From NCBI GenBank assembly GCA_030867875.1, contig JAOWCC010001589.1, positions 76,655,537 through 76,719,536 on the forward strand: 64,000 bases of DNA. The letters are read 5' to 3'. Of the stretch, positions 31,870-43,199 are shown one piece after another. Source of the DNA: Actinernus sp. WN-2022. Its lineage: Eukaryota; Cnidaria; Anthozoa; Actiniaria; Actinernidae. The position numbers were made by a program, and so were the translations under genes. The notes beneath the pieces are model-generated. The model ran no database searches and was not told the origin of the DNA. It saw nothing but the letters and a program-made list of their open reading frames with translations. Each line of letters starts with the position of its first letter. The stretch's first letter is position 1.

Positions 31870-33629
31870 AGATCATTTATAAGCGTTGCTACAGAGGCAA
31901 TTGGGTTCTACTTGACCTGCAGTACGGCTGAACCTCGACTGGAAATTCGATGTTTACAACATTGTTTAATCTTATAAAACAAGTAAAGATCGTTCAGAGC
32001 CCTTTGTTCTTCTAGGGATTTCCATACAAGTTGTTCTAGCATGCCAGTGACCTGCTTGTACGACGATAGTCGGCGACGACAAACCTTGCGGCATGCCTCT
32101 GTGTAGATTCGATTGTTGCCTTGTCCTTAGCTTAGTGCAGGGACCACACAGACGTGCTGAAGTACCAGCGACGTGTAGGCCCGCTCCTTCATGGTAGAGA
32201 TGCAACTGATGAGACAGGTTTCGCTCCCTAAGACTCGGTTGGCTTTAGCTCGAAGTTCTTCACAGTGTTTTGACCACGATAGGGCGCTTGAGATGACGAC
32301 GCCCAGGTATTTATGGTACGTTGCTTCAAGGAGATTACGTTTTTTCTTGAGGGTGATAGAGAGCTTGTAGCACTTTGTAGGTTCGAATCTCATTTGCCAC
32401 GTGTTATTCCAGACCTCTAAAGCACGTAAGTCGCTTTGTAGTTGGAGGTAGCAAAGAGCTTTACTGAAGATCTTAAACCAGTAGGGATGTCATTAATATA
32501 TAAGATGAAGAGTAGAGGTCCGAGCACTGTGCTGCGGGACACCAGAAGTGACAGCAGACCACGACGATAAAGATCCTTTTACGACTACACGTTGTCTGCG
32601 ACCGACCAAGAAAGACTGCATCCATTGGAGCAACTTCCCCCTTACCCCATAATGCTCCGGTGTGGCCAAATGTTTATCATGAGGGACACTGTCAAATGCC
32701 TTCGAAAAATCCAAGAATATGACGTCCGTCTGCCCATGATGGTCAAGAGTCTTAGTCCATTCATTTACTGCTACTGTTAAGGCTGAGTCTCACAGGACAG
32801 TCGACCTCTTCGAAACCCATGTTGATCTGGGTGCAACACAGTATATCTCGCTAGGTGACTTCGTATATTACAGCTGTCCACAATGTGATCAAGGAACTTG
32901 GAACAGATACATGTAAGTGAAACTGGTCGATCATTTGAGGGCTGGAACTTTTCGCCTTTCTTGTATATGGCTGCGACATTTGCTTCTTTCCAGACAGACG
33001 GAACGGTACCAGATCTAATGACTGTTCAAATTAATATATCTGTAAGTACAGCGGCAATCACCTCGGCAGATCCTTCAAAACTTTGGCTAAAAGACCATCC
33101 GGACCACAGTCCTTGTGAGGATTGATCTTTTCTAGTTGGAGTTTAACGCTCGCAACACTTATCCTAATATCTTAGATACGTGGGATAGTAGGTGTGGTAA
33201 GGGGCGGGGGATGCTCGGTGTTTTCCAGTGTGAACGCACTGTCGAACTGGGAGCGTAGGGCCTCAGCCTTAGTAGTGTCCGAGTTACAGATGTTTCCTTC
33301 TCGTGACAGGAGGGTGAGAAAAGCGCGATGCTCCGTGCGCAGTACTTCAGGTAGGACCACGCCCGCTTGGAATTAGAACTGTTAGTTCTTTAATCAGCTT
33401 GAGGCTCAAAAGTGTTCCAATTCTCGTTAACAGGGCGGTCAGGACTAAAGGATACACTACTCAAATCAGTCCTCAAGGCGTGGTAGTCCCCTTTGTGCAG
33501 CTGGTAAATCTTTCTAGGAGGCTTTGGGGTGAATTTTGGGGACTGGTCCACTTCAAACAGGACCGCTTCATGATCGCTAATGCCTAGTATGACATAACAT
33601 GCATTAATCAAGTCCGCATTTGAGGACAT
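31870..33629 (-). mobile_element. Second LINE (EN-RT type), minus strand, broken
   Basis: In order on the minus strand: an endonuclease end with GISDHEAVLFEV (about 33580); a linker FLTLLSREGNICNSDTTKAE (33300); RT blocks MDFSKAFDSVPHDK and GKLLQWMQSFLVGRRQRVVV with VTSGVPQ (32714-32520); YHKYLGVVISSALSWSKHCE and LRAKANRVLG (32300-32220); then QRRAAR-like and SLEEQRALNDLYLFYK text to about 31970. The YxDD block is missing between 32490 and 32395, and frame shifts are frequent. This type differs from the LINE at 19557, judged by its SKAFDSVPH and YLGV blocks. Confidence 0.88.
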
Positions 33630-34091
33630 CCTTATGGAGGGGGGCTAAATTATTGCTACTAAAGGTACAAGGAAAAATGTAAAATCTGAATGGCAGTAAA
33701 TCATTTACTATATAAAGAAAGTTACAGTGCGACGCGCAAATGTAGAACCACTTAATTATAATGCGTTCGCATACAATCACATACCGGCGGATCCTCATTT
33801 GTGGTTTCGTTTGTTTATTTGATGAGCCGCTATTGTTTGTGATTGGATAATCTCGCACGTGCACGAAAGTATGCGAAAACATTAAAAGTGGTCGTACATT
33901 AAGTATTAAGTTGGTGGAGTAATTACTTTGTACTTACTGATTTATTCAATCACTTTTTTGCTGCTAGTTATGTGATGTTTGTTGATTATTAAAATTAGAA
34001 TAGTTCTGTTATTTTCGTGTGCATGTAACTGTACATGTGTGTATCGTTTCTCTGATTCTCACTTGACTCGAATGCTAGTAGAAACTCCTCA

Positions 34092-34440
34092 GGGGTGGTC
34101 GCCATTTACATCCAATCATCAGTTGGTTGGAAAGTTAAAAACAAAATAAAAATGGTACGCGCGTCCACCGGAGAGAACGAAAAGAGCGGGGAAAATGGTG
34201 CGCGCGACTATCGCGTGTTCACTAGCTTGCGTTGTGGCTCTGGAGTATCGGAGCGCAGTGAGCGGAGATTAGGGGGATTGGGGCGTGGAAAAAATTGAGG
34301 GGGGAGGAAAAGAGCGGGAAAAGTGGATTACCCCCAAATGGTATCCCAAGTTTTCTAAAACTTTCAAAAATAAATGACGCGCACCATTTGATTTTCCAAC
34401 TGGAATTTCTGGTTTTTCGATGTAAATGGTAAGCACCGCT
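34092..34440. mobile_element. MITE, ~350 bp, ends GGTGGTCGCCATTTACATC
   Basis: The left end is opposed by GATGTAAATGGTAAGCACCGC. AAATGGTACGCGCGTC also faces GACGCGCACCATTT. The interior is GC-rich with GAGCGGGGAAAA words. Confidence 0.7.
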
Positions 34441-34708
34441 TGTCACCGATATGTTGGGTTTTTGTGAGTTTCAAGATTTTTTATTTTTTTTTTCACACTG
34501 TGTACATGATATATAAAAGCTGGGGCTTGGGTTAGAAAGTTGCATAATCCGTACAAGGTTAATTGCAGTGAGATGTTAGCGGCAGCAGCAGCGATCACGT
34601 GGTCATGTGCTCCGCGCATATGTTTGAATGTCGCACCGTATGTCCAGAGAGAAAGAAAGAAAAAGTTGGTAGCCTAGTCTTGTTTTAAGTTTCTCTGCCT
34701 TCAACCTA

Positions 34709-35092
34709 GACTTTCTCAAAGTCCTTCTAAGCCCCCCGCACGAAGGACTTTCCCACTTGCAGCGCGCCAAATTTACCGGTTGATTTTTTCAACTGGAGGC
34801 GTGGCTTAAGACGTACTAAAATTTGCCCAATCACAAAGCGTCAATTCTTCATGCATTGTATGTTGACGTGGCAAGTCAGTCGACCGTGGATGTGGTATTT
34901 ACAATTCGAGTGTACTCTGAAAGCTCCGCCCCGGAAACGTGTTTTCGCGCCAAAATATAATCCCCCGATTCAATTTCCTGCAAGTGAAACAAGTCGAACT
35001 CGCCTCTCCCTTCGATTCACGCGCTCGCTTTTTGACCCGGTAATCGCTTACCCAGTGATTCAGCGAGTTCGACTTGGAGCAAGTCTACTTTC
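34709..35092. mobile_element. MITE with TAGACTTTCTCAAAGTC ends (copy 1)
   Basis: CTAGACTTTCTCAAAGTCCTT is opposed by GACTTGGAGCAAGTCTAC. A related, shorter copy is at 51249-51430. Confidence 0.6.
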
Positions 35093-35348
35093 AACCCTGA
35101 AATTCTACAAAAAAATCTATTCACTTCCGGCTCAGTGCATATGATGAATATTTACCTCGACTGCATTTCGGTCAATATTCACTAATATACACTTTGACTT
35201 CGATGAATAATTGTTAAATATCATTTATTATTAACTATTATTGTCATTATTTTATTATTATTTATCATGACAGTTAGCGCAAGGCTAATTTATTCGTGTT
35301 GCGGGCCACAAAGTGACGTCATTAGATCCAAGATGGCAACACCCGGGA

Positions 35349-35641
35349 ATAGGCCCCTTGCAGCTAACACATCACGTGGTTGTATTGGAGAGCAAAAACA
35401 ATCTGACTTCATTTATTTAAAGGCCTTGTACGAGATCGGTATTGTTATTAGCAAAACCTGTTCGTTAATGCTATTTTCCACCTCCAATCGATTGTCGATC
35501 TTTCTAAAACTGCGTTTTTGAAGATAGCTTGCTCTCCAGTATTCATGGCAACGCCTTTCCCATGGGGATCACGAGCTCAATTCATTCGTTAATGAAGTAT
35601 TATATCAGCACGTGACTGTTAGCTGCAAAGGGCCTATTCTA
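35349..35641. mobile_element. Inverted-repeat element, ~293 bp
   Basis: AATAGGCCCCTTGCAGCTAA and CACGTG on the left face CACGTG, then TTAGCTGCAAAGGGCCTATT on the right. GCTCTCCAATAC/GTATTGGAGAGC-like arms continue inward. Confidence 0.75.
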
Positions 35642-36521
35642 ATGAGTTTTTTGGACAGGAAAATCAGTCGATGCATAACTGACGTCTAGTGTTCAATTTA
35701 CAGGAGACAAACACAGCAATAGTTTTAGGCATCCATAAGGAACATTTGAAAGAAAACATTTTTCAGCAAAGGTTCTTTTTAAGATTCAAATCCTTTTCCC
35801 TTTTAGCCTTTCCGATGTGAAAAGCATACTCGGGTTGAACTCCACAAAAAAAATCAGAGCACTTAAAGAGAAAGACGTTTAACGATATTCAAAAATGGCA
35901 AAGTCTGATAATTTTGGGGACTATTTCTAGATTTAAGTCGGTAATGGTTGTTAGGAGAATTGAAGACACTCTAATCGAAGAAAGCTCAGAAAAGTCTTCC
36001 AGCAAAGCTCTTTGTGTCGAAATTTCGAAGCGTTTCTTTCATCTTCACATCAAATTATTCACTTAGAAGCGGCAAACAATGTCTGAACTTATATCCCGGG
36101 GGTTTTCGCGCGTAATTAGACTGAGAAATGTGCCGAGCCTTCAGGCTAGTAATAATTCCAATAATACAATTGCAATGAATATTTTCATTCAAATCAAAAC
36201 ACTGTCTCGCAAGAGCATTCATCGTTAATATATCCTTTTAAGCATGTTATGTTCTGTGCAGTGTATCTTGGAAACTTGAAGGCTGCCGAATAATGGCACG
36301 CCTATAACTATTGTAGATACAACACTACAAAACGTGGACAGTGCCAAAAGAGCCTGAAAACCTTTGTGTCGATTTGTGTGTTATTGATGTCATAAGTTAT
36401 CAACTGCTAGCTAAACCCAACTGCATTATTTTGGCTTAGCAGAAGTTGTTAGTGTAGTTCGTTCAGCCGTAGCAAATACTTCGGTGTTCTTTGAGGTAAA
36501 CTAATCATAGTGGCTGCTAAA

Positions 36522-37142
36522 TAGACCAATCTAAGGTAATTTACACCATCTTGTTGGGGGTGCAAACATGTGAAAACACTTTATTTCGTGTTTTCACTTT
36601 TCCATACCGACTGTAAATTTTACCGCGTTGTTACAGACAAATGAGGGTCTCCCAGAGAGGGTCCTTGTTCCCAACGAAAATTACCTTTTGCTCCCCTGTT
36701 CCCAATTTTTTTTCCAGGGAATCTCAATTTTTCCATTTAGAAAAATGGAAATTGTTCCCTTGTTCCCTAAAACCTCTATTCATGTTCCCTTGTTCCCCGA
36801 TATATTTTTAGTTTGTTCACTGTTCCCAACGGATTTTTTTATATGTTCCCTTGTTCTCCGAAACCCCTGGGAGACCCTCGCAAATGTATGGGGAACTGAA
36901 AACACGATTGCACACTTCCCAGTATAGAGATCTACATCCCATAAATTTTGATTAGTTAATATTTTACCTGGTATCTTAAGTTTCGATAAGTTTGCAGACT
37001 GAATATTTCAGAAATTCGATTTTACGGAAATTATTTGGCATCGGGTTCCTATACAAACGCTGTACATATTTCGCGCCATGTTTGCACCCCCTACAAACCT
37101 AGGCCTACAAGATGGTGGAAATTACCTTGGATTGGTCTAATA
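36522..37142. mobile_element. Inverted-repeat element (~620 bp) carrying a nested smaller one
   Basis: AGACCAATCTAAGGTAATTT, CACCATCTTG and GGGGGTGCAAACATG on the left are matched by complements at 37078-37142. The inner element at 36646-36876 has ends AGGGTCTCCCAG / CTGGGAGACCCT and is filled with TGTTCCC repeats. Confidence 0.75.
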
Positions 37143-37291
37143 TGTAAGCCGGTTATTCGTTGCCATGTGTTTTACAGCAGATTTCGTGTGAGTTGTGAAA
37201 TATATTTTCCGTACCTTAATTCTGCAATGTTATTGGACGATTAATGACAATGGGAAGCCATTTCAAAGACCTACCCTATCAATGTCAAGTA

Positions 37292-37474
37292 TAGCCTACT
37301 CACAGGCTCTGGAGACGGGAAAATGACGAAAATAACACGTGGCGAAAACAAAATGGCGGACGGAAAGAAGAGGGAGACTGGACTCTTTCTATCCCATTCC
37401 CCCTCCCTTCTCTACCCAGTCCTCTTCTTCTCTTGTGTCCGATTTTTTAGTATCCAGGGCCTGTGAACAGGCTA
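37292..37474. mobile_element. 183-bp foldback MITE with near-perfect 9-bp duplication, TAGCCT ends
   Basis: The ends are TAGCCTACTCACAGGC and GCCTGTGAACAGGCTA. The flanks TGTCAAGTA (37283-37291) and TATCAAGTA (37475-37483) agree at 8 of 9. The interior arms AGAGGGAGACTGGACTC / GTCCTCTTCTTCTC are partly complementary. Confidence 0.85.
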
Positions 37475-39179
37475 TATCAAGTATGGCATGTACTTTATCA
37501 AACTCATTAGGAACCGGCTGTATGTTTTCTTCTGGACGTAGGGTTTATACTTTCGCTTTTATTTTCTCATAGATTATGTAAGACAGTTTTAGTGCTGATC
37601 TATATTCTGTTCAAGTCAAGATTTACTTTATCACTACCTACTGAGAAAAGCGAAACTTCTCCCACGAGAAAACGTTAGCTGGTCAGCGGTATATAGTAGT
37701 GAGGTGGATACACTTGCTTCGCTGCTCGGAAAAATCATAATTTGTGTGAACGTAAAATTCTTAGCTTGCTGAGCAAACAGAAATCTTCTCTCCCTCTGCA
37801 CTGATAGATAGGCTGCAAGAGATAAACCCTTGAAATAAACACTTAGTTTTAGTAATTACTGCTTAAATATTTACCAAGTATACATGATGAACCGTTCATA
37901 AATTTGTATGGGCCGGCAATAGGGCCAATATCACAACGGAAAAAGTTGGAAAACGAGAGCTGTTTTTCTCGACAATTTTAACCAAAGTGATTAGGCCAGC
38001 GCTATCTTTCGGTTAGGTTTATTTGGATTCCACCATTATCTCGATAAATTTAGTGTCTCATTAAAACAAAATTCGGCAATATTTACAGAGGTCACAACGA
38101 TGTCCAGAAACGTTTCATCAAATCTGCTGCTCCAAACGCGCCTAAATTTGACATGACATGACAGATCATTTTGAGTAAACCACTTGTGTTTTTTTAACAT
38201 AAAGCGGAACGCAGTTTAAGTTTATAAGAGACAGATCTCAGATGACTGAAAACGTTACGGTTTCGAAACCGGACTAACTTGAACAAACAAACCTGACAGT
38301 TAAATGGTCACGTACATACCGATTTCGTTTTAAAAGTATTCTAATCTAAGTTGACATCCAGGCTCCAGAGTGTCTGTGTTTTGATTCATGCCAGAAAAAA
38401 GTTCACCAGTGCATGAATGCTGATCAGTAGACAAACAAATTTATGTGTCCTAACAGATTTTAGATTTGTTTTTCACTTTCCAGTTGATTGGTCAATGTTC
38501 TAATATTGTACATTGGAACTAAAGTGGGTTTGAATGCATGGTTGAGCAGTTAGGATGTTGTTTTCGATTCCTGACTTCTAATGTGGATGTGAATGCATGG
38601 TCGAGTTTTAAAAGTAAACTATTCTAATTTGGTCATTTTGTTTTTAATCAATGCGGCTCCATTGTCAGAATCGATCCCACGCGTGCGCACTAGGCATCAA
38701 AATACGGTACCGTAAATAGACATTGTATTGCTCAGAATTTTACAGTACTTTGTATGGACGTTTGTGTTTGGGAGTCCAATTATGAAACAGAATTACAATA
38801 AACCTTCAAATGTTACGTTTGCATCGTATTTCCTTGCATGTTCTTGACTTTAAAATTGCATATAATCGAGTTAAAACGAATAATGCTGGCTTCCTAGCTT
38901 AGTCGAATTAATGCACTAACCTTGTGTTTTGGCCTCCATATTCACTGTAATTTCCTTCATTTTAGCCACGCTGATGGTTGCTTTGATCAACTTTGGAGAA
39001 TAAGCATAAGCGTTCCTTAATTTTTTACGATGGAATCGAGTAACTTAAATGTCATTTTATCACACAAATATATCCAAATGTGACTTAGTATTTACCGACA
39101 GCTTCCCAGTGAGGCTAAATTTGAGTGATTTTCAGGTATCTGTACACTGCCACAGCTCGAAAGAACATATATATACATA
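37475..39179. other. Intergenic, nothing recognised
   Basis: No open frame, repeat or transposon end stands out. A direct repeat of GAATGCATGGT(T/C)GAG occurs near 38534 and 38592. Confidence 0.4.
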
Positions 39180-39309
39180 GTTTGCAAAAACACTGCACTG
39201 AGATATATATATATGCCTTTTGTTCTCCATTGTTTTAGAGCTCTGTCAAATTTGTCAAGAATACAAAAGGTATATATCTATTTACATGCAGTGCAGTGTT
39301 TTTGCAAAC
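39180..39309. repeat. Hairpin element copy 1 (21-bp perfect arms)
   Basis: GTTTGCAAAAACACTGCACT at 39180 and its exact complement ending at 39309. Inner parts CCTTTTGTTCT and AGAATACAAAAGG also pair loosely around a GTCAAATTTG centre. Confidence 0.85.
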
Positions 39310-39331
39310 GGGTGTATATATATATATACTC

Positions 39332-39460
39332 GTTTTCAAAAACATTGCTTTTGATTTATATATATATATATATACCTTTTGTTCTCCATTGTTTTAGCTG
39401 TCAAATTTGACAAGAATACAAAAGGTATATAAATATTTGCAGTGCAATGTTTTTGAAAAC
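39332..39460. repeat. Hairpin element copy 2 (17-bp perfect arms)
   Basis: Same layout as copy 1, 23 bases further on, with arms GTTTTCAAAAACATTGC and exact complement. The two arm differences from copy 1 are present on both sides. Confidence 0.85.
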
Positions 39461-39482
39461 GGATGTGTGTGTGTGTGTATAC

Positions 39483-39527
39483 CGGACTAGTATACCGAGG
39501 CCGTGGGTTCGAATCCCATTCAGGGCA
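39483..39527 (+). mobile_element. tRNA-Thr-like SINE module A, 5-prime truncated
   Basis: Begins at the anticodon arm (CCGGACTAGTATACCG), then has the T arm GTGGGTTCGAATCCCA. It is followed by the shared tail TTTTTCTCTTTCACCTTTA. Confidence 0.8.
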
Positions 39528-39594
39528 TATTTTTCTCTTTCACCTTTATTCTGATTATTAATATTAGGGATGGGTTTCTTCTCTCTATATACTT

Positions 39595-40137
39595 AAAGTG
39601 CCACTAACCCCTTTTGCAATTTTTATACATATTAATCTTTGAAAGGTTTTGAGTACTTCTGCGAAGAAATTTTTGGCTTATAGAGAATACTCTATGTTCT
39701 ATGCGTCTTTGAAGTGGTGACAATTTGACCTTTCCTGACCCATGACCGCGTAAGAAAAAGACTGGGTCAATTCTTGATCTTACGTTACCCCATTAATACA
39801 TTATTCTCCATGGCGCCTTTCTATCACAACAACATCGATATATAGATAATATACACAGTCTGTGAGTTTTTAGTAAAGAAAACAGTTATTTTAGACAAAA
39901 TGCTAAATATTTATTCAAATTATTGCAAAGTCGAATGACTTGGATGACGTAAGATCAAGAATCGACCCAGTCTTTTTCTTACGCGGTCATGGGTCAGGAA
40001 AGGTCATTTTTTCACCATTTCAAACACACATAGAACATCGAGTATTCTCTGTAAGCCAAAAATTTCTTCGCAGAAGTACTCAAAACCTTTCAAAGATTTA
40101 TATGTATAAAAATTGCAAAATGGGTTAGTGGCACTTT
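39595..40137. mobile_element. 543-bp foldback element with ~190-bp arms
   Basis: The ends are AAAGTGCCACTAACCC and complement. The arms stay highly complementary through TTTGAAAGGTTTTGAGTACT and CTTTCCTGACCCATGACCGC. It sits inside the SINE tail region. The uninterrupted sequence is seen at about 40485-40520. Confidence 0.85.
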
Positions 40138-40151
40138 TATATTAATATATA

Positions 40152-40508
40152 TTTAAAATAAGCTCGTATCCATTCGGATCCTTCTGGCTATGCAATTCCT
40201 AGGTTGGACGTATGTGCCTGTGAATCAATAATGATCCTTTGGTTGAAAGCTTAGTTGAGAAGTTATGGACTTTCCCGTCCCGAACCCGAAAGAGAAAAAG
40301 CCTGGGAAAACTCACGGTACCACAAAAACCAATAAGTCGGCTGCGTTGCCAGCGTGGTCGTCCTGATGGTGTAGTGGTTTACACATCGGACTAGTATACC
40401 GAGGCCGTGGGTTCGAATCCCATTCAGGGCATATTTTTCTCTTTCACCTTTATTCTGATTATTAATATTAGGGATTGGTTTCTTCTCTCTATATATACTT
40501 TATATATA
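40152..40508 (+). repeat. 357-bp tandem unit, first complete copy
   Basis: TTTAAAATAAGCTCGTATCC at 40152 recurs at 40509. Each unit holds CCGAACCCGAAAGAGAAAAA, GTTGCCAGCGTGGTCG, a tRNA-like module and the TTTTCTCTTTCACC tail. The second unit runs to about 40945 because it carries a MITE. Confidence 0.85.
40360..40431 (+). mobile_element. tRNA-Thr(AGT)-like module B, intact 72-nt cloverleaf
   Basis: GTCCTGA/TCAGGGC acceptor stem, D arm GTGTAGTGGTTTACAC, anticodon arm TCGGACTAGTATACCGA (loop CTAGTAT, anticodon AGT, last stem pair A-A mismatched), T arm GTGGG TTCGAAT CCCAT. The constant flanking tail marks it as a SINE head. A true tRNA gene is not excluded. Confidence 0.7.
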
Positions 40509-40716
40509 TTTAAAATAAGCTCGTATCCATTCGGATCCTTCTGGCTGAGCAATTCCTTGGTTGGACGTATGTGCCTGTCAATCAATAATGATCCTTAGGT
40601 TGAAAGCTTAGTTGAGAAGTTATGGGCTTTCCCGTCCCGAACCCGAAAGAGAAAAAGCCTGGGAAAACTCACGGTACCACAAAAACCAATAAGTCGGCTG
40701 CGTTGCCAGCGTGGTC

Positions 40717-40914
40717 GTCCTGATGGTGTAGTGGTTAACACATCGGACTATTGCTGGTTTTCACTCAATCCCCAGAGATTCAAATAACAAAGGGCATGGC
40801 GGCCAAAGCTAACGAGCAATCTATTGTTTAAGGGCACCAACATGGCGGCTATGACGTCAAGTGAAAACCAGCAATAGTATACCGAGGCCGTGGGTTCGAA
40901 TCACATTCAGGGCA
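40717..40914 (+). mobile_element. tRNA-Thr-like module C, split by a MITE
   Basis: Same cloverleaf as module B, interrupted in the anticodon loop at 40749-40876. Confidence 0.85.
40751..40874. mobile_element. 124-bp MITE with TA target duplication
   Basis: The ends TTGCTGGTTTTCACT and AGTGAAAACCAGCAA are perfect 15-bp inverted repeats. TA is at 40749-40750 and 40875-40876. TA targeting is typical of Tc1/mariner. It contains ATGGCGGC and TGACGTCA motifs. Confidence 0.92.
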
Positions 40915-40942
40915 TATTTTTCTCTTTCACCTTTATTCTGAT

Positions 40943-40969
<27 letters not shown>

Positions 40970-40973
<4 letters not shown>

Positions 40974-41183
40974 CAATTTTCATAAATTCTGACCCCCCTC
41001 ACCATATATAAATATATATCAAAAATATATCAAACATGGGATACCTCTACCTATTTTTTTTTCAGAAGGCTTTGATGATAGGCAACATGAAAAAATATCA
41101 GCACTGACATCCCATAATGTTAGATATATGTTTGATATATATTTATATATGTGAGGGGGGTCAGAATTTATGAAAATTGCTGT
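40970..41183. mobile_element. Foldback MITE, 214 bp
   Basis: ACAGCAATTTTCATAAATTC and CTGACCCCCCTCACCATATA continue as a long arm, with complement at 41130-41183. TA microsatellite flanks both sides. Confidence 0.85.
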
Positions 41184-41424
41184 ATATATATATATATAAA
41201 TTGTTGAAGGCTAATGTGTAGCCACAGTCATAAAAGTGCTCAATGCGGATGCAGAGCGGTCTGATGATCGCTTCGAGCGTGAAACTCGAGTAACATAAAG
41301 TTTTTTTTTTTTTTCATTTTTAAAGTTTTTAACATACATATATACACTGTGTATATATGCCGGGAGTACCCACGGTTACGTTCCACAATGACACCATCAA
41401 CTGGCTGCGTTGCCAGCGTGGTTG

Positions 41425-41495
41425 GTCCTGATGGTGTAGTGGTAACACAGCGGACTAGTATGCCGAGGCCGTGGGTTCAAATCCCACTCAGGGCA
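41425..41495 (+). mobile_element. tRNA-Thr-like module D, more diverged
   Basis: Same cloverleaf order with GTGTAGTGGTAACACAGCGG and T arm GGGTTCAAATCCCAC, then the TTTTCTCTTTCACC tail and a TA tract. Confidence 0.8.
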
Positions 41496-41851
41496 CATAT
41501 TTTCTCTTTCACCTTTATTCTGATTATATATATATATCGTATATATATATATAAAGTATGTATATAATGTCCAAATGTATGTATATATATACAGTCAATT
41601 GCAGAAACGTCCTACAATATACACATACCATCTGTAAGTACAAATCATACCGGCTTAATGCCAATAAGATATACATGACATTATGGGATGTCTTCAACAA
41701 TATTTTTTTCAATAGGCCTGACCCAAGAGGCATCTGAATAATGCGGAATTGCACATTGCGAAATATAAATATATATTAATTGGCATACATTAGGTATTTA
41801 ATCTACAAATATATATTATAGATATATTTACCATTGTGCGATCACGTCTAT

Positions 41852-43192
41852 CAAGGGACCATCACCTAAGAGAACCGATCCCCCATACTAGCCTCTCTCC
41901 CCATGATAGTCTGCGCCGATTTATTTTTAGCTTGCATAAATTAGTTGGACTATTTTTACCACTCTAACCGATTGGTTGTGGGTGTCACGTGTCCGAATGG
42001 CCCGGCGGGCGGCGAGAGCATAAGAATGCATTCAGTGTTTTACTTAGCCTGCGTAGCTCGGCTCAAAAAGGCACGGAAAAGGGCCCGGAAAAGGGCTCGG
42101 ATGGGTCGGAAAAGGATTCGGAAGGGAAAGAGGACTGGGGAGAGGAGGGGACAGTCTCTCCCTCCTCTCCCCAGTCCTCCTTCCCTTCCGAACCCTTTCC
42201 GAATCCTTTTCCGGCCCATCCGAGCCCTTTTCCGAGCCCTTTTCCGAGCCCTTTTCCGTGCCTTTTTGAGCCGAGCTACGCAGGCTATGTTTTACTCAGT
42301 AACCAAAGCATTCACAATGTTCTACTTTCACGACAGTTACTCTACAGATTCATATTGATTACGGTGTTGCAAAAGCATGTCCTATTATTTACGATAATTT
42401 CTTTAGCGAATTGTAAGCATCTGTTTACGATAATTCCAAACTCAGTCAGTCAGTGTTTCAGATCGATTAACTGGATTTATAATTTCGCAAAATTGTGGTC
42501 AAAAGTCGATGCGTGCTTGCTTGCTATAAACTGAACGTTTCTAAAATTATTAGCATGAAATAGAGCAAATAATCCGGTCAGTTCCCTAGGTGAATATGAA
42601 CTACAGGGGACGAGTATTTATAAGGTAAGCGAAGTTTCAATAACAACGATATGGAATTGCTAATTTATTAAAAATTTTGGAAGACTTTCCATGCTCGCTC
42701 CGGCTACAAACTGAACGGGAATACGGCTTCATTTCCTTTGATAGTTTCACGAAATTCAGGTCACTCCAGTTTCTTTTCACGGCTTCCAGGTCACATCCGA
42801 ATTTCTTACGGGTCTGGCTTAATACAGCCTACAGTTTCCCAGTCAAATCCAAACGGCAATATTTTTAACGGGTTCTCAAATTACACTCCGTAGCTTATAT
42901 TAAATTCAAAGTTCATTTTCTCGAGTCTTCAAGTCAGATCGGGTCAGATCCGTCCCATACCCGTCCGGGTAGTAAGTTTAGGGAGCAACACATAATTCAG
43001 AGCCAGTTTGAAGCATCGCATCCATCGCCCCTCTTTCTTTGTTGAAATCAAGGTGGAGCGATGAAAATCCGTGAGGAGCTGGAACTGAATCTTAAAATAG
43101 CATCGTGAGTCGTGACGTCCACTGAGGCAAAAATAGATTGGCGCATACTATCATAGGGTACGAGATCAGTTCTCTTAGGTGATGGTCTCTTG
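41852..43192. mobile_element. 1341-bp DNA transposon with 7-bp target duplication
   Basis: The flanks CGTCTAT at 41845-41851 and 43193-43199 are identical. Terminal repeats of about 75 bp start CAAGGGACCATCACCTAAGA on the left and CAAGAGACCATCACCTAAGA on the right (complement). No transposase frame was seen. A 243-bp hairpin element is nested in it. The same tip makes the palindrome at 45207. Confidence 0.85.
42045..42287. mobile_element. 243-bp hairpin MITE with perfect 9-bp duplication, TAGCCT ends
   Basis: TGTTTTACT flanks both sides (42036-42044, 42288-42296). The ends are TAGCCTGCGTAGCTCGGCTC and complement. Both arms carry different numbers of a GGAAAAGGGCTC minirepeat. The 137- and 181-residue open frames over it are mirror-image artefacts. 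Confidence 0.93.
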
Positions 43193-43199
43193 CGTCTAT

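Noticed and set aside
40360..41495. A cluster of functional tRNA-Thr genes
   Set aside because: All four copies share the same non-tRNA tail and flanks, one is truncated, one is interrupted, and the anticodon stem has a mismatch. A SINE origin is more likely, though copy B cannot be fully excluded.
41945..42534. Open frames of 137 and 181 residues rich in R/K and in P/F/S
   Set aside because: They run through the two arms of a 243-bp hairpin MITE. The charged half and the proline-rich half are complements of each other, and the frames have no homology I can recognise.
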